A stretch of DNA of 64,000 bases, taken from Ficedula albicollis. Its lineage: Eukaryota; Chordata; Aves; Passeriformes; Muscicapidae. Below, piece by piece: positions 38,059 to 49,920 of this stretch; the first letter of the stretch is position 1; each line of letters starts with the position of its first letter. Where the stretch lies: the NCBI RefSeq assembly GCF_000247815.1, contig NW_004775939.1, positions 310,001 to 374,000 of the forward strand, written 5' to 3'. Made by a program: the position numbers and the translations under genes. Below the pieces are notes generated by a model. It saw nothing but the letters and a program-made list of their open reading frames with translations, had not been told where the DNA came from and searched no databases.

Positions 38059-38265
38059 GGAGATATAAGGGAGTTTAGATGTAGCAACCTTTTCAGATAA
38101 ATTTTTTTAGAGATATAAGGGAGTTTAGATGTAGCAAACTTTTCAGATAAATATTTTTTAAAAGGTTAAAATTTCTTTGAAAGACGGAGATATAAGGGAG
38201 TTTAGATGTAGCAACCTTTTCAGATAAATTTTTTTTAAAAGGTTAAAATTTCTTTGAAAGACAAA
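38059..38265. repeat. Three-copy nested tandem repeat
   Basis: AGATATAAGGGAGTTTAGAT occurs at 38061, 38111 and 38188 (spacings 50 and 77). Copies two and three also share the AAAGGTTAAAATTTCTTTGA block, so two successive duplication steps are implied. Confidence 0.92.
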
Positions 38266-38344
38266 CCATCATTATCTGTGAGTATTTTCTAATTTCTCAG
38301 TTTACAAGTTTTTATCTTTGTAGTGGAGCTGAACAGTGTATAGA

Positions 38345-38475
38345 ATCATCACAGAATCATAGAATGGCCAGAGTTAGAAGGGATCTTAAAGGTAATTTAG
38401 CTACCCCACTGCTGTGTGTGGGCAGGAGCACATTTCACTAGACCAGGTTCCTCAGAGCTCCATCTAATTCCTCTT
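38345..38475 (-). mobile_element. CR1 3' tail fragment
   Basis: CAGAATCATAGAATGGCCAG, GAAGGGATCTTAAAGG and GACCAGGTTCCTCAGAGCTC are antisense CR1 terminal sequences. Confidence 0.8.
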
Positions 38476-38880
38476 TAGATGAAAATATTTAGTTGTTCAT
38501 TGCCAAGAAATGTTTAAAGCAGATTTTTTTGCATATTGAAATTCAATGCTTGTCATTTATAAATAACAATTACCTGAATGGTAAGAGTTGTTTCTCTTTG
38601 GAGAAGAAACACAGGTGTCACGAATGAATTACTCCTATTGTGTAGTTCTAGTTAGTTCCAAGAAATGTATGTGCAATATCTTTTTCCTGAGGCTATGAAA
38701 AGGTGGTGTGGAATGAAGAAAAGAAATGTTTGTGCCAGCGCTCTTATCTCATGATAGGGGTCAGAGTATAAACTTAGTTTTCATTTGTTTCAGAGCTTCC
38801 TTTTTCTCTCTTGAATCTCAGAGAAAGGTGTTCAAGGAGGTCTCCCTCTGGTTTTGCACTAAAAAACAGCTCTGTGGATT

Positions 38881-38925
38881 TTATACTATATATTATAGTA
38901 TACTATATATTACTATATATTATTT
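38881..38925. repeat. TA-rich imperfect palindrome
   Basis: TATACTATATATTATAGTAT and following TACTATATATTA units form a short self-complementary AT-rich stretch. Confidence 0.6.
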
Positions 38926-38929
38926 GAAA

Positions 38930-39260
38930 TTCCATAGAATTATAAAATCATTTTGGTTGAAAAACACCCTTAAGAACATTGAATCCAACCATAAAAATGT
39001 CTAGTACACCACTACATCATGTCTCTAAGTGCCACATCTACCTGTCTTTTAAATGCCTCCAGGGATGGTGATTGTCCCACCTCCCTGGACAGCCTGTTCC
39101 AATGCTTGATGACCCTTTCCACTAAGAAGTTTTCCCTCATCTGCAATTTAAACCTCTCCTAATGTAACTTGAGATCATTTCCTCTCATCCTGTCACTTGT
39201 TACCCAGGAAAAGAGTCCAACCCTCATCTATATACAGGTTTGTCACCCCCAGGCTCAACT
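38930..39260 (-). mobile_element. CR1 3' region
   Basis: Antisense CR1: CCTCCAGGGATGGTGATTG, CCTGTTCCAATGCTTGATG and ATTTCCTCTCATCCTGTCAC. Sequence to about 39,720 may continue an older retroelement that I could not name. Confidence 0.8.
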
Positions 39261-41344
39261 CTATTGAGCCTGTTTTTCTCCCTTTTCCTCTTCAAATCTC
39301 ATTTAAAGCTCTTGGCAATGAACCTGTCTACCTGCAACAGTCCTTTTTCCACTTTGAGACAGGTGTACCTCATCTGCTGTCAGCAGGTCTGCTGTCATGT
39401 AGCCCAACCCAGGTCAAAGCCACTGAAATTGTGCTTGTGGCACCAGTCATGGATCCAGGTATTGATCTGCTGGGTCTTCATGCTTTTTTCCTTATCATTT
39501 TCTCTAACTGGGAAGATAAAGGGGAATAGTGCTTGCACTCCTGATCCCTTAACCAGTCATACCAAAGCTCTGAAATCTCTCTTGATTGCCCTTGGACTTG
39601 TTATTGTAACTTTGTCACTGCCTGCACAGAAAATCAATAGAGAGTAGTAATCCAAGGGCTGTGCCTGTTTACAGTGGTTAAAAATCTCCATGGTCTCTTG
39701 AAAGGACTCCCTAAGATGTTATACCTTTCTGACAGAGTATTTGTTTTGGTTTTGGTAAATGCTTTGTTAAATCTGATATAACTTGACAAAACCAGTTTGA
39801 ATGTGTGCAGATTATGTTTAGACACTGAAACACTAATTACAATGCATGAAAAAAGTAGATAAATACACTGTTTTTTGTGTGCAACTGACCAGAAAAAAGT
39901 TTAAGATAAACTGGATAGGATAAAAAAATATTTTCCACTATATTTTTCTTTACTTAGATTACAGAAGTAAATGCATTTAACAGAAAGTAAAATTTTTCAA
40001 CCTTCCTATGGCTTTTAACTTTGAAGAAAAAATTGCTTAGAAACTTCTGATCTGAATGCAGCTATGTGGGGCAGAAAGCACCCAGAGAAAACTTCCATTC
40101 TCCCACTCTTACATTGGGACAGACATACAGGTACATCATTCTAGACACCAGAAATAAACAAGTTTAAAAAATCTGGATATTGCCTTTTACCACTTTCCGG
40201 ACATGGTTGCTTTTATGAGAAATGAGATTGTGAGTATCACAACTCTTGCATCTGAAGAGGACAGCTCACCTGTGAGTTTGGGAAGTCCATGGCACAATGT
40301 TGCTTCAACCAGTTCATCAAATTAATAGAGATGAGAAGTTGGAACCTCCTGCATCTAATGGTTATATTCTGCATCCTATGTGTTGGGTTAGTTTCTGAAG
40401 AAGGCTTTTTTCTTTCTCGTCAGGATCAAATCTAATAGACAATGAATCTACTTCAGTGAAGAGGACTTCATTACATTTTTACAGATAACTCCAGATAAGG
40501 TTTTCAGGACATTTTTGCTTTGTAGTTGCACAGAAGGAGAAAGAAAACATCCACAGTGCCATACATAAAGAAATCTCATGGTATTCTACAGCTCAGCCAC
40601 TGAATCACTAAACAAATGTGTTCAGCTCCACTTGCTAGCACCACAAAACAGATAAGACATCTAGATAAGGCATTGCAAAAGAAATTATATAATTTCCAGG
40701 GTGTCATTTGTTAGGAACACAAACAAAACCAGCCCCTAATGAGCTGGGGTTCTGATACTCAGACTATAGATATTCCAAAACTTATTGTGGGGAAATTGGA
40801 GAAAACCCCTGCAAAGCAAGCCATTTGAACATTATTTTTGGGTGTGGGAGCTAAATGGTTCTAAAATAACTGAGATTACAAAATAGCTCACATTGCCTGT
40901 CCTAAAGAGGAAGATACCCTCTAATTTCTTCAAAAAGTTACTTTCAAAACAAGGAACATATACAATAAAATTAAAAGGTTATGCATTTTATTATTTTCCT
41001 TTTTATTTTTAATTCTATGTGAATTTTCCATACCTTTCCAATTTTGAAAGACCATATCCTATACATGGGCTAAAGCTATGGATATTTAGTGCAGTCTCTC
41101 CTAGGTAAGGATTGAAAGAATGACATGCTGACAAATGCCCTGTTCCAATCCTAATAATAGGTATTATATTTCAGAAAGTTTCACAATGAAGCTGATTTCT
41201 TATCCAGTGGAAATCAATAGAAGTAGTAGCATAAGGAAGTCTTTGCAAGCTATTCCCACTCCCTCATAACTATTTCTTGTTTTCTGGGCTAAATATGTTA
41301 GTTTTTAGCCATGTTTGACTAATCATCTGAGCACTACATTATTA
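39261..41344. other. Intergenic; possible old retroelement remnant at left
   Basis: 39,300-39,720 has repeat-like wording but no family assignment. The rest is plain AT-rich sequence. Confidence 0.4.
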
Positions 41345-41620
41345 TATGCAGCATATATGGATGGATATGTACCCTGTGAAGAGGGAATGGCTCAAAGAGA
41401 TGCGGCTTTACTGCAGGGTGGCTTGGAAGGTAGAACTAGAGGCAGGGACACAATGATGGGTGTCCTTGATAGACTACCCTTCCTTGATGTAGTGTTGGAT
41501 GAAACCTTCCATAAGCAGCTGGTAGAAGCTTCACATTTGCATGTCCTGGTCATCACGGGAGACTTGAACTGTCATAACATCTTCTGGAAGACACTTGGAT
41601 ACGCCATGTCTAATGTATAC
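41345..41620 (+). mobile_element. CR1 ORF2 endonuclease fragment
   Basis: A plus-strand reading frame contains LDETFHKQLVEASHLHVLVI then TGDLNCHNIFW. It parallels the CR1 apurinic endonuclease block, which has a GDFN...ICW core. The fragment is truncated on both sides and is not a functional gene. Confidence 0.75.
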
Positions 41621-41750
41621 ATGTGCAACACTTCAGATCATTGTTCCATGAGAGGTGGTTCTCCATTATATAACCATAGGCAAACTTCTGTACCACAATT
41701 TTAGCCAGAAGCAGAAACGTCATACAAGCTTGAGTCACATAGTGTCAGAT

Positions 41751-42990
41751 TATTCTGTTCTATTCTATTCTATTCTATTCTATTCTATTCTATTCTATTC
41801 TATTCTATTCTATTCTATTCTATTCTATTCTATTCTATTCTATTCTATTCTATTCTATTCTATTCTATTCTATTCTATTCTATTCTATTCTATTCTATTC
41901 TATTCTATTCTATTCTATTCTATTCTATTCTATTCTATTCTATTCTATTCTATTCTATTCTATTCTATTCTATTCTATTCTATTCTATTCTATTCTATTC
42001 TATTCTATTCTATTCTATTCTATTCTATTCTATTCTATTCTATTCTATTCTATTCTATTCTATTCTATTCTATTCTATTCTATTCTATTCTATTCTATTC
42101 TATTCTATTCTATTCTATTCTATTCTATTCTATTCTATTCTATTCTATTCTATTCTATTCTATTCTATTCTATTCTATTCTATTCTATTCTATTCTATTC
42201 TATTCTATTCTATTCTATTCTATTCTATTCTATTCTATTCTATTCTATTCTATTCTATTCTATTCTATTCTATTCTATTCTATTCTATTCTATTCTATTC
42301 TATTCTATTCTATTCTATTCTATTCTATTCTATTCTATTCTATTCTATTCTATTCTATTCTATTCTATTCTATTCTATTCTATTCTATTCTATTCTATTC
42401 TATTCTATTCTATTCTATTCTATTCTATTCTATTCTATTCTATTCTATTCTATTCTATTCTATTCTATTCTATTCTATTCTATTCTATTCTATTCTATTC
42501 TATTCTATTCTATTCTATTCTATTCTATTCTATTCTATTCTATTCTATTCTATTCTATTCTATTCTATTCTATTCTATTCTATTCTATTCTATTCTATTC
42601 TATTCTATTCTATTCTATTCTATTCTATTCTATTCTATTCTATTCTATTCTATTCTATTCTATTCTATTCTATTCTATTCTATTCTATTCTATTCTATTC
42701 TATTCTATTCTATTCTATTCTATTCTATTCTATTCTATTCTATTCTATTCTATTCTATTCTATTCTATTCTATTCTATTCTATTCTATTCTATTCTATTC
42801 TATTCTATTCTATTCTATTCTATTCTATTCTATTCTATTCTATTCTATTCTATTCTATTCTATTCTATTCTATTCTATTCTATTCTATTCTATTCTATTC
42901 TATTCTATTCTATTCTATTCTATTCTATTCTATTCTATTCTATTCTATTCTATTCTATTCTATTCTATTCTATTCTATTCTATTCTATTC
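41751..42990 (+). repeat. ATTCT pentanucleotide array, 246 perfect TATTC units
   Basis: Perfect TATTC repeats run from 41761 to 42990 (1,230 bp), preceded by TATTC TGTTC. The reading frame translating to SILFY repeats is a by-product. The array directly follows about 130 bp of unassigned sequence after the CR1 endonuclease fragment. Confidence 0.98.
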
Positions 42991-44639
42991 ATATTTGATG
43001 TAGTACTGGATGAGGACAAAGAGGAGAGAAGACAGTCTACCCCCGCAAGACTCTGAAATCATTATTGATGACATGTTAAGAAAAGATGACCAAAAAATAT
43101 GAAAATCACAAACTTAATAGCACAGACCTTCCAATAAACATCATCTTATGTACCTCCCCAAGGCAACGCCAGCTCACCAGTGGAGAATCCTTTTTTGTGG
43201 TGGGGGGTGACAATGTTTGTGGGGAACAAAGGAAATCCATGGACAGGCCAAAACCCAAAGCCATATTTAACACAGCATCAACATGAGCTATTTGTAAGTC
43301 TCTGATTAAACCAATGTTATCATCATCCAGAAAAAAAATACTCAACCCCCCCAAAGGTATTAGATTGTTGGCTCATGATATTCTCCCTCTATAAATATTT
43401 ATCCTATTAGAAGAGTGATTTTCAGGGAAATTCCTGGAGGCTGCTGAAGACTGCTATCCCATTCAGAGAAAGTCCTTTATTCATTACTGAGCCCTGGTAG
43501 AGAATAAAATATTTACCAGAAAAAAAGACTTTATTCAAGGAAGATTTTAATGTAGGAGCTGAGATAAAAGCTGTTTGGCTTGGAAAAACCAATGGTGAGT
43601 AAAGACAGTCCTGTGGCTGCCTTCCACCTTTTGATGGTGATACTTAGGGAATTCTGCCTTGGTCTCTCTGAAGCCAGTGATAAGTAAGTAAGTAAGGGCA
43701 AGTATAAAGGAAAAAGATTATTTAAAAAATTAAATCATAGTGGGTAAAGTTCCAATTAAATTACAATTGGCAGGGATTATGACAGGCAAAATGAGCTATT
43801 TTTAAAACATATTAGTAGTCAGTAAATGAGGGAAGGAAACACCTGATACTTCAGAAGGCAATATAAACAATGTCAATACTTTTTTTATTCATAAAAATAC
43901 ATAGAGCTAGATTAGCTGCAAAGAGACGGTAAGTAACACCCTTCCTCGAGGTGTAATCATATGTATCTACACTATTTGTGACACAGGGCCTGTCAGCATG
44001 TGCTTGATCACATCAAGCTATGAAAATAACATGACTGTTCTAGACAAGGTTCTGAAGTGCTTCTATTCAAACAGTATTTTCTCATATCTGTACTATACCA
44101 TAGCTTAAGGTCATTGATCAGTATCTTTTCTACCTGGTGGAGAGACTTTGCTCTTCGCATTTGTTTTCTTTATCCTTGAGAGGTGTTTTCTTCCTTCAGA
44201 GTACTTGTATTTGAACTGAACTATGAAAATTTGTTCAAACTATTTTTAAAGGTCAGACTTCTCACAATTCATAGTCAACATTTCTTTTCAAGGGAAACGA
44301 GACTCAACTTTGCAGCTGAGAGATTATGAGTCTTGTTGAAATGACATTGTAAGTTCCAAATTGCAGTATGAGGTTTGTCTTTTTTCTTTTCTTAAATTGG
44401 AGACTCCTGCCTGGTTTTAATAACATTTTTTGCTTTAATCCTAGTAACAGAAAGTTAAACTGTGGCTAGATGTTTAATTTATGGGTTTTAAAAATGGGAG
44501 TACTAATCACTTCCTTTCTTCCCAATGCTAAGCATACTAGAGGAGAGCTGTTACAATTCCTTAGAAAAAATAAATCCATTTTGGGGATTTCATAATGATC
44601 CATGTCTTACCTATTTGAATCTTGGTTTGGTTTTTGTTT
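42991..44639. other. Intergenic, nothing firm
   Basis: AT-rich. A minus-strand 82-codon frame (43106-43354) containing LDDDNIGLIRDLQIAHVDA looks protein-like but is unassigned. Confidence 0.4.
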
Positions 44640-45110
44640 TATTTTGTTTTGCTCTGAAGCATGTCCAAAGAAGGGCAACAGAGCTGGAAAAGGGGCTGGA
44701 GCACAAGTCTGACAAGGAGCAGCTGAGGGAGCTGGGGGTATTCAGCCTGGAGAAAATGAGGCTCACAGGGGACCTTATTTCCCTCAACAACTCCCTAAAA
44801 GGAGCTGTAGCCAGGTGAGGATTGGCCTCTTCCCCCAGGGAACAAGAAATAGGACAAGAGGAAATGGCCTCAAATTGTTTCAGGGGAGCTTTAGATTGGA
44901 TATTAGGAAAAATTTCTTCCCTGAAAGTGCCAAGCACTGGAACAGGCTGCCCAAGGAAGTACTGGAATCACCATCCATGGAATTGTTCAAAAAGCTTGTA
45001 GATGTGATACTCAGGGACACGGTTTAGTAGTGGACTTGACACTGTGAGGTTAATGGTTGGACTAAGTGATCCTAATCGTCTTTCCCAAACTAAATGTTTC
45101 GATTTTCAAA
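44640..45110 (+). mobile_element. CR1 LINE 3' end
   Basis: Sense CR1 with AGAAGGGCAACAGAGCTGGA, GGCCTCAAATTGTTTCAGGG, TTTAGATTGGATATTAGG and AACAGGCTGCCCAAGG, ending in a decayed GTTGGACTAAGTGATCCTAA tail. One of the better preserved copies. Confidence 0.92.
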
Positions 45111-48100
45111 ACAGTTGTTTGATTTGTTATTTTCATCTTCAAACTTAAAACAATTCCATCATTAAAATGGGAATTTAAGAAGACTTGACAAGACATGTTT
45201 ATCAATGTCCTCAAATAGTCTAAGCAGAAAGATGCTTCGTATAGCAAGACCCAGACAGTAGGTGTGAGTGAAGTGGAATGTTCAAGAGAAATTCTGCTCA
45301 AGATGATGTTCTATGATGCTGGCAGTTCTTCTCTAAGTTATGATTGTACACTTTAAATTATCATATATAACATGCTTAGGAAATGGACAGAATTTATATG
45401 AATTTCTGAATTTCTTAGTCCCAAGGGGAGTCTTGCTTCTTGCTTGGATTGACCCTTTTGTGTGTCCTTGTGCCTGTTGCTGCTTTGGGAGTTCATTCGG
45501 TGTAGCAGGGAAATCCCCCATTTCATGAAGGGGCTTCTTGGGCTGTGCACCCTTCTGAGCACAGGGCCTGCAAGGCTTTGTGCTTCCTGGAAGAAAAATC
45601 CTGGGATTCCTGGACATTTGGAGAGAGTGGGTGGTCTGGGCCTGACTCAGCAGAACCATGTACATGCCAAACTAAAGAGGCTGGGGAGGGTATATTCCAG
45701 TAATGAGAAGAGCTTCAGAAGTTGAGGAGGTGAAAGGACAGCAATGAGACACCCAGAAATAACCCCACTATATCCATCATGAGCTAAACTTGTCAAAAGG
45801 CTCGCTACCAGCATTCCACATTTGATGAGTGGCAGCAAGGAGGCTAAACTTAATCTCTGCTTTTGCCCAGCATAGGAACAGACCTAGGAGAACAGAAACT
45901 CAAGATTGAGGCCCACAATGCTGCACTTATTCTATATCCTGTCTCAAGTAAATATCACTTTGGAAAAGAGTCTAGAAGCCAGTCATGTAGGAAATGGATG
46001 CCTGGGCTTATTAACACAGTCTCTGATGTCAGTGGTTCAAGGATTTCCTCAGCTGGAGGCAGCTTTCCATCAGTGACATTCAGTGACCCTCAGTGGACCT
46101 GGTATAAACCCTGCCTGATTTCATTCAAATATTTTGTTTCCATGGCTCCTATGGTGATTTATGCCACAACTTGATGATGAGTTCTGTAGGAAAATGCTTC
46201 CATTGTCTGGTTTAAATCTGATGTCTAAGAGTTTCACATGCCTTTTGCCCTAAGACACACCAAATATTCGTTCCCTAGTAACTTCTTTTCCTGTCCATTG
46301 GAAATTTTATAAATCCCCATCCCCAGTTATGTCTTGCTGATAAAAGAGCTACTAAGTCTCCTGCCACAGACACTTTACCCTCTTTCCCTTTCCGGTTTGT
46401 TTTTTTTTTTTGTCATGTGAGAGAACCAGCACTGGACTTATTTTTCATAAGGAAATATGTGAATCTATACAATTGCAGACTCATTTTTGTTTGTTTTCAG
46501 CTCTTTTCCAAATCATGTAACTGTAGGAAAAATACTACAGTCAAAACACCAAAGAAAAGCTTTAGATTAAAACCACATGTTCTGCTGAAAGACATTATCT
46601 GTAAACATTGCCTTCTTAATGGGCAGTGTTTTATTTGCTTTTTTTTGGATGCTTCTGCATATGCAGTTAATGGCCCTAACATCTATGACCTGAACAATTG
46701 TACCTAACCTAGAAAACAGGGGTAGGGCATTTTCTTCACATATAAATTCCCATTATGTTTATTCACATATTCTTTGCACTATTTTTCATTTGTCACTCTT
46801 GAATGCCATTTTAGCACTCTGTCACTCCATACCATGCAAATTTTAGACTAAGACAAGCCGCCAGAAGTTGCTCTGAAAAATGTAAATTATTTTATAAACT
46901 GTTTGCAAAAGTTGTCATCTCACTGCAAGGTCACATATGAGAGGGTCAACATTAACTCTTGAGGGAACTTGCTGACAATGTTCCTTCATGGTGGAACATC
47001 ACAACTTATTCCTACAATTTATTTCTCAACATTTAACTGGTTGTTACTCAACCTATGAGACTTTCACGGGAGACCTTGTTAAAATCTTTTTGTAATTCTG
47101 TCTGCGGTGTATGACTGACTCACCTTGGACATCTGATTGCTTCAGAGTAAACCAGCAATGCTGGTGATGCACAGTCTCCTACAAAACCTGTCCTGTTTCC
47201 TCCTGAGCATGACGTCTGCCTCTGCTGTCTGCAGATTCTCTCTTTTATTGCTGTAGTCATGCATTTACCCAGCACTGCAGTCAGACTTAGTGGTAGTTAG
47301 ATTTCTGGTACACTCCTGGACACTCACTGAGAGAGAATCTGGGCCCACACCTGACACCAGCCAGTCCTTCTCTGCCAGGGAATATTTGGCCAGAAGCTCC
47401 ACAGAGCAGCTGCCAACTCAGCTATTTCACATCTTGCTATTTTCAAGCTCAATCTGAAGGCTTTTTACCCTCATTCAAAACAGTTTTCTAAGAAAAGCAA
47501 AATTTTATACTCAGCCAACTCTTTTGACTTTTTCATGTGCCAAAAATGGAGCGATGTAATACTTTACAGCTATAGGTATTTTACTAGATCATCCCTTTAC
47601 TCTTTTTTTACCTTTTTTTAACTTTTTGTCTGTTAACTCCACAGCTTCCTTGGCATGGTGTCAGGTTCCAGAAGAAATGAAAATACACTCATTATTTTGT
47701 TTTAAAGTCTTTAGGTAGTTCTCTTTGTGGACCCTATGGTGGTTTTATGTCTAATTTTTAGAAAAATAATTCGTGTCTTTACACTTCATTTGTGCTTGAC
47801 TGCTGTATTAAAAAACGTTTTGTCTTACAACAGGATAATCATCATTTTTCTGTGGAGCCCACTTGCTTTTTTTGTATGTGTGCCTGTGTTGTCTTTACAG
47901 TTCTCACTCATCTGCCATATACATTTACTTGGTTTAGCAAATAACTTATTCATGATCCTTGCAAATGATTTACATTTTGACCTATTACTCCCAAGCTCAC
48001 TCTAACAGGTTTCAGTATTTTTATGTTGATCAGTGCACCCCCACCCAACCCATTTAAATAAATTATTCAATCATCAGCTATTTTCTTCCCCTCTGTAAGA

Positions 48101-49394
48101 ATACTGCTCTTGAGCATCTTCTGGCAAGTTCTACAGGTGTCTGAGGCTTACGGATTGAGCCAGGTTGCTTGGATTTTTCTACAGCTAATCCAACATTGGT
48201 TTTCTTGCCAGTTCTCTGACAAATTGATTCAAGAGGTAACAACCTACAGCGTCTAAAATTTTGGTCCCTGTGTCATAATCCAAAGTGATATTTTCATTGT
48301 TAATCAGGTGGCATGGGAACAACTGGAGTATCCCACTGTTAGAGTATTTTCTCAAAATGATGAAACTCCATGAGAAGTAAGTAATTCTTTACCTGGCCTG
48401 ATAGAGTTTATCAGACTTTCTGCTTTGTCTACAACCAAATCTGTTAGCTCTCTTTTCAGTGAATCAGTGTGTAGTTTTAGAAGGGGATGTAGGAGACACT
48501 AGGATCTCAGAAACTCTGAGTAAGAAGTGAAGTCATCATGAAACCATTGAGATAGGTCTCAGACTGCTCTGAGCTGGTAGACTGCGCAGGTTCTTGGAGC
48601 AGTTGCTCTCCATCGTGTTAAGAAACACACTAGAGAGAGGTATTCATATCGTTAATAGTGAATCCCAGCGGATTAAAATACCATGCCTAAACAGGAAAGG
48701 ACTAACATTAGGACTGTAGTACTGCTCACTCAAATCCTAAAGAGCAGAGAGGCTGCTGACAAAAATGAAAAAAAAATGCAAAAAGATGAAAAAACCTATG
48801 TAAATTAGAATAATGCAGGCAAATAATTTTTTGTGATGGTTAAACCATGAGAAAACATCCTCAATAATGCTCTGCTTAAAAGTCCAAAACTACTGAAGAA
48901 CTACTTGGCACTCTAGTTGTTTTCTTTTTTTTAAATTCTTCAACAGGACTTCAAGGACTTCAACACTTTGCAGCTGTTGCCATTTAAATCAAATAGGAAG
49001 GAAATGAGTACTTTTGAAAAGAGTACTTCTGAGATGAGTGCTTATGAGGAGACCCACACTGCAATGCTTATGACTCTGTATTGCCAAGCAGCTATGATTA
49101 CACTGCTGCTTACATGGGTATTTGATGTGCAAGACTCCAAGCAACTGGAGGTGGAAGCCAGGAAGCCAACCTCATGCAAAGCTGTGGGACTCCATGAAGA
49201 TTTCCAGCAACCTTCTAGAAATAGCACTGCAATGTTATTTTTTGGGATGTTTACTAGGGTAGGCAAAATGCAAGGCTGAGACTGTAGTGTTTTTTTTTTG
49301 ACCAGGTAGCCATATCATAGCTATACCTGAGCAATAGGACCTGACCTCACCAGAGGGTCCCCTTCAAACCTTGGGTGGTTTATTTCCATTTATG
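45111..49394. other. Intergenic, nothing recognised
   Basis: No gene, RNA or clear repeat could be supported in this stretch. Confidence 0.5.
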
Positions 49395-49920
49395 TGAATT
49401 GTGTCTACTCTCTTTCAGTTTGAAGACATTCTCCCTTGTCCTGTCACTCCATGCCATTGTGAATAGTCCCTTTCCATCCTTGTGGAGTCCCTTCAGGAAC
49501 TGGAAGGCCACAGTTAGGTCCCCTCAAAGCCTTCTCTTCTCCAGGCTGAACAATCCCTATTTTCTCAGCCTTTCCTCATAGCAGAGGGGCTCTATCCCTC
49601 TGACCACCTTGGTGTCCCTTCTCTGGACTCTCTCCAGCACCTCCATGTCCCTCCTGTGCTGGGCCCAGGGCAACAATCCCTATTTTCTCAGCCTTTCCTC
49701 ATAGCAGAGGGGCTCTATCCCTCTGACCACCTTGGTGTCCCTTCTCTGGACTCTCTCCAGCACCTCCATGTCCCTCCTGTGCTGGGCCCAGGGCTGGAGG
49801 CAGCTCTGCAGGTGGGGTCTCACCAGAGCAGGCAGAGGGGCAGAATCCCCTCCCTCCCCTGCTGCCCATGGGGCTCTGGATGCAGCCCAGGACACTCTTG
49901 GCTGTCTGGGCTGCATCTGA
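49395..49920 (-). mobile_element. CR1 LINE 3' region with 123-bp internal tandem duplication
   Basis: Antisense CR1. The segment starting CAATCCCTATTTTCTCAGCC occurs at 49551 and 49674, a 123-bp period, so the block through GGGCCCAGGG is present twice. Confidence 0.9.

Larger units (their letters stand above)
35431..38344. other. Intergenic with local tandem duplications only
   Basis: No gene supported. Holds the 76-bp and three-copy tandem repeats listed separately. Confidence 0.5.

Noticed and set aside
41655..42998. 447-codon SILFY-repeat protein
   Set aside because: Translation of the ATTCT array; no start context, promoter or homologue.
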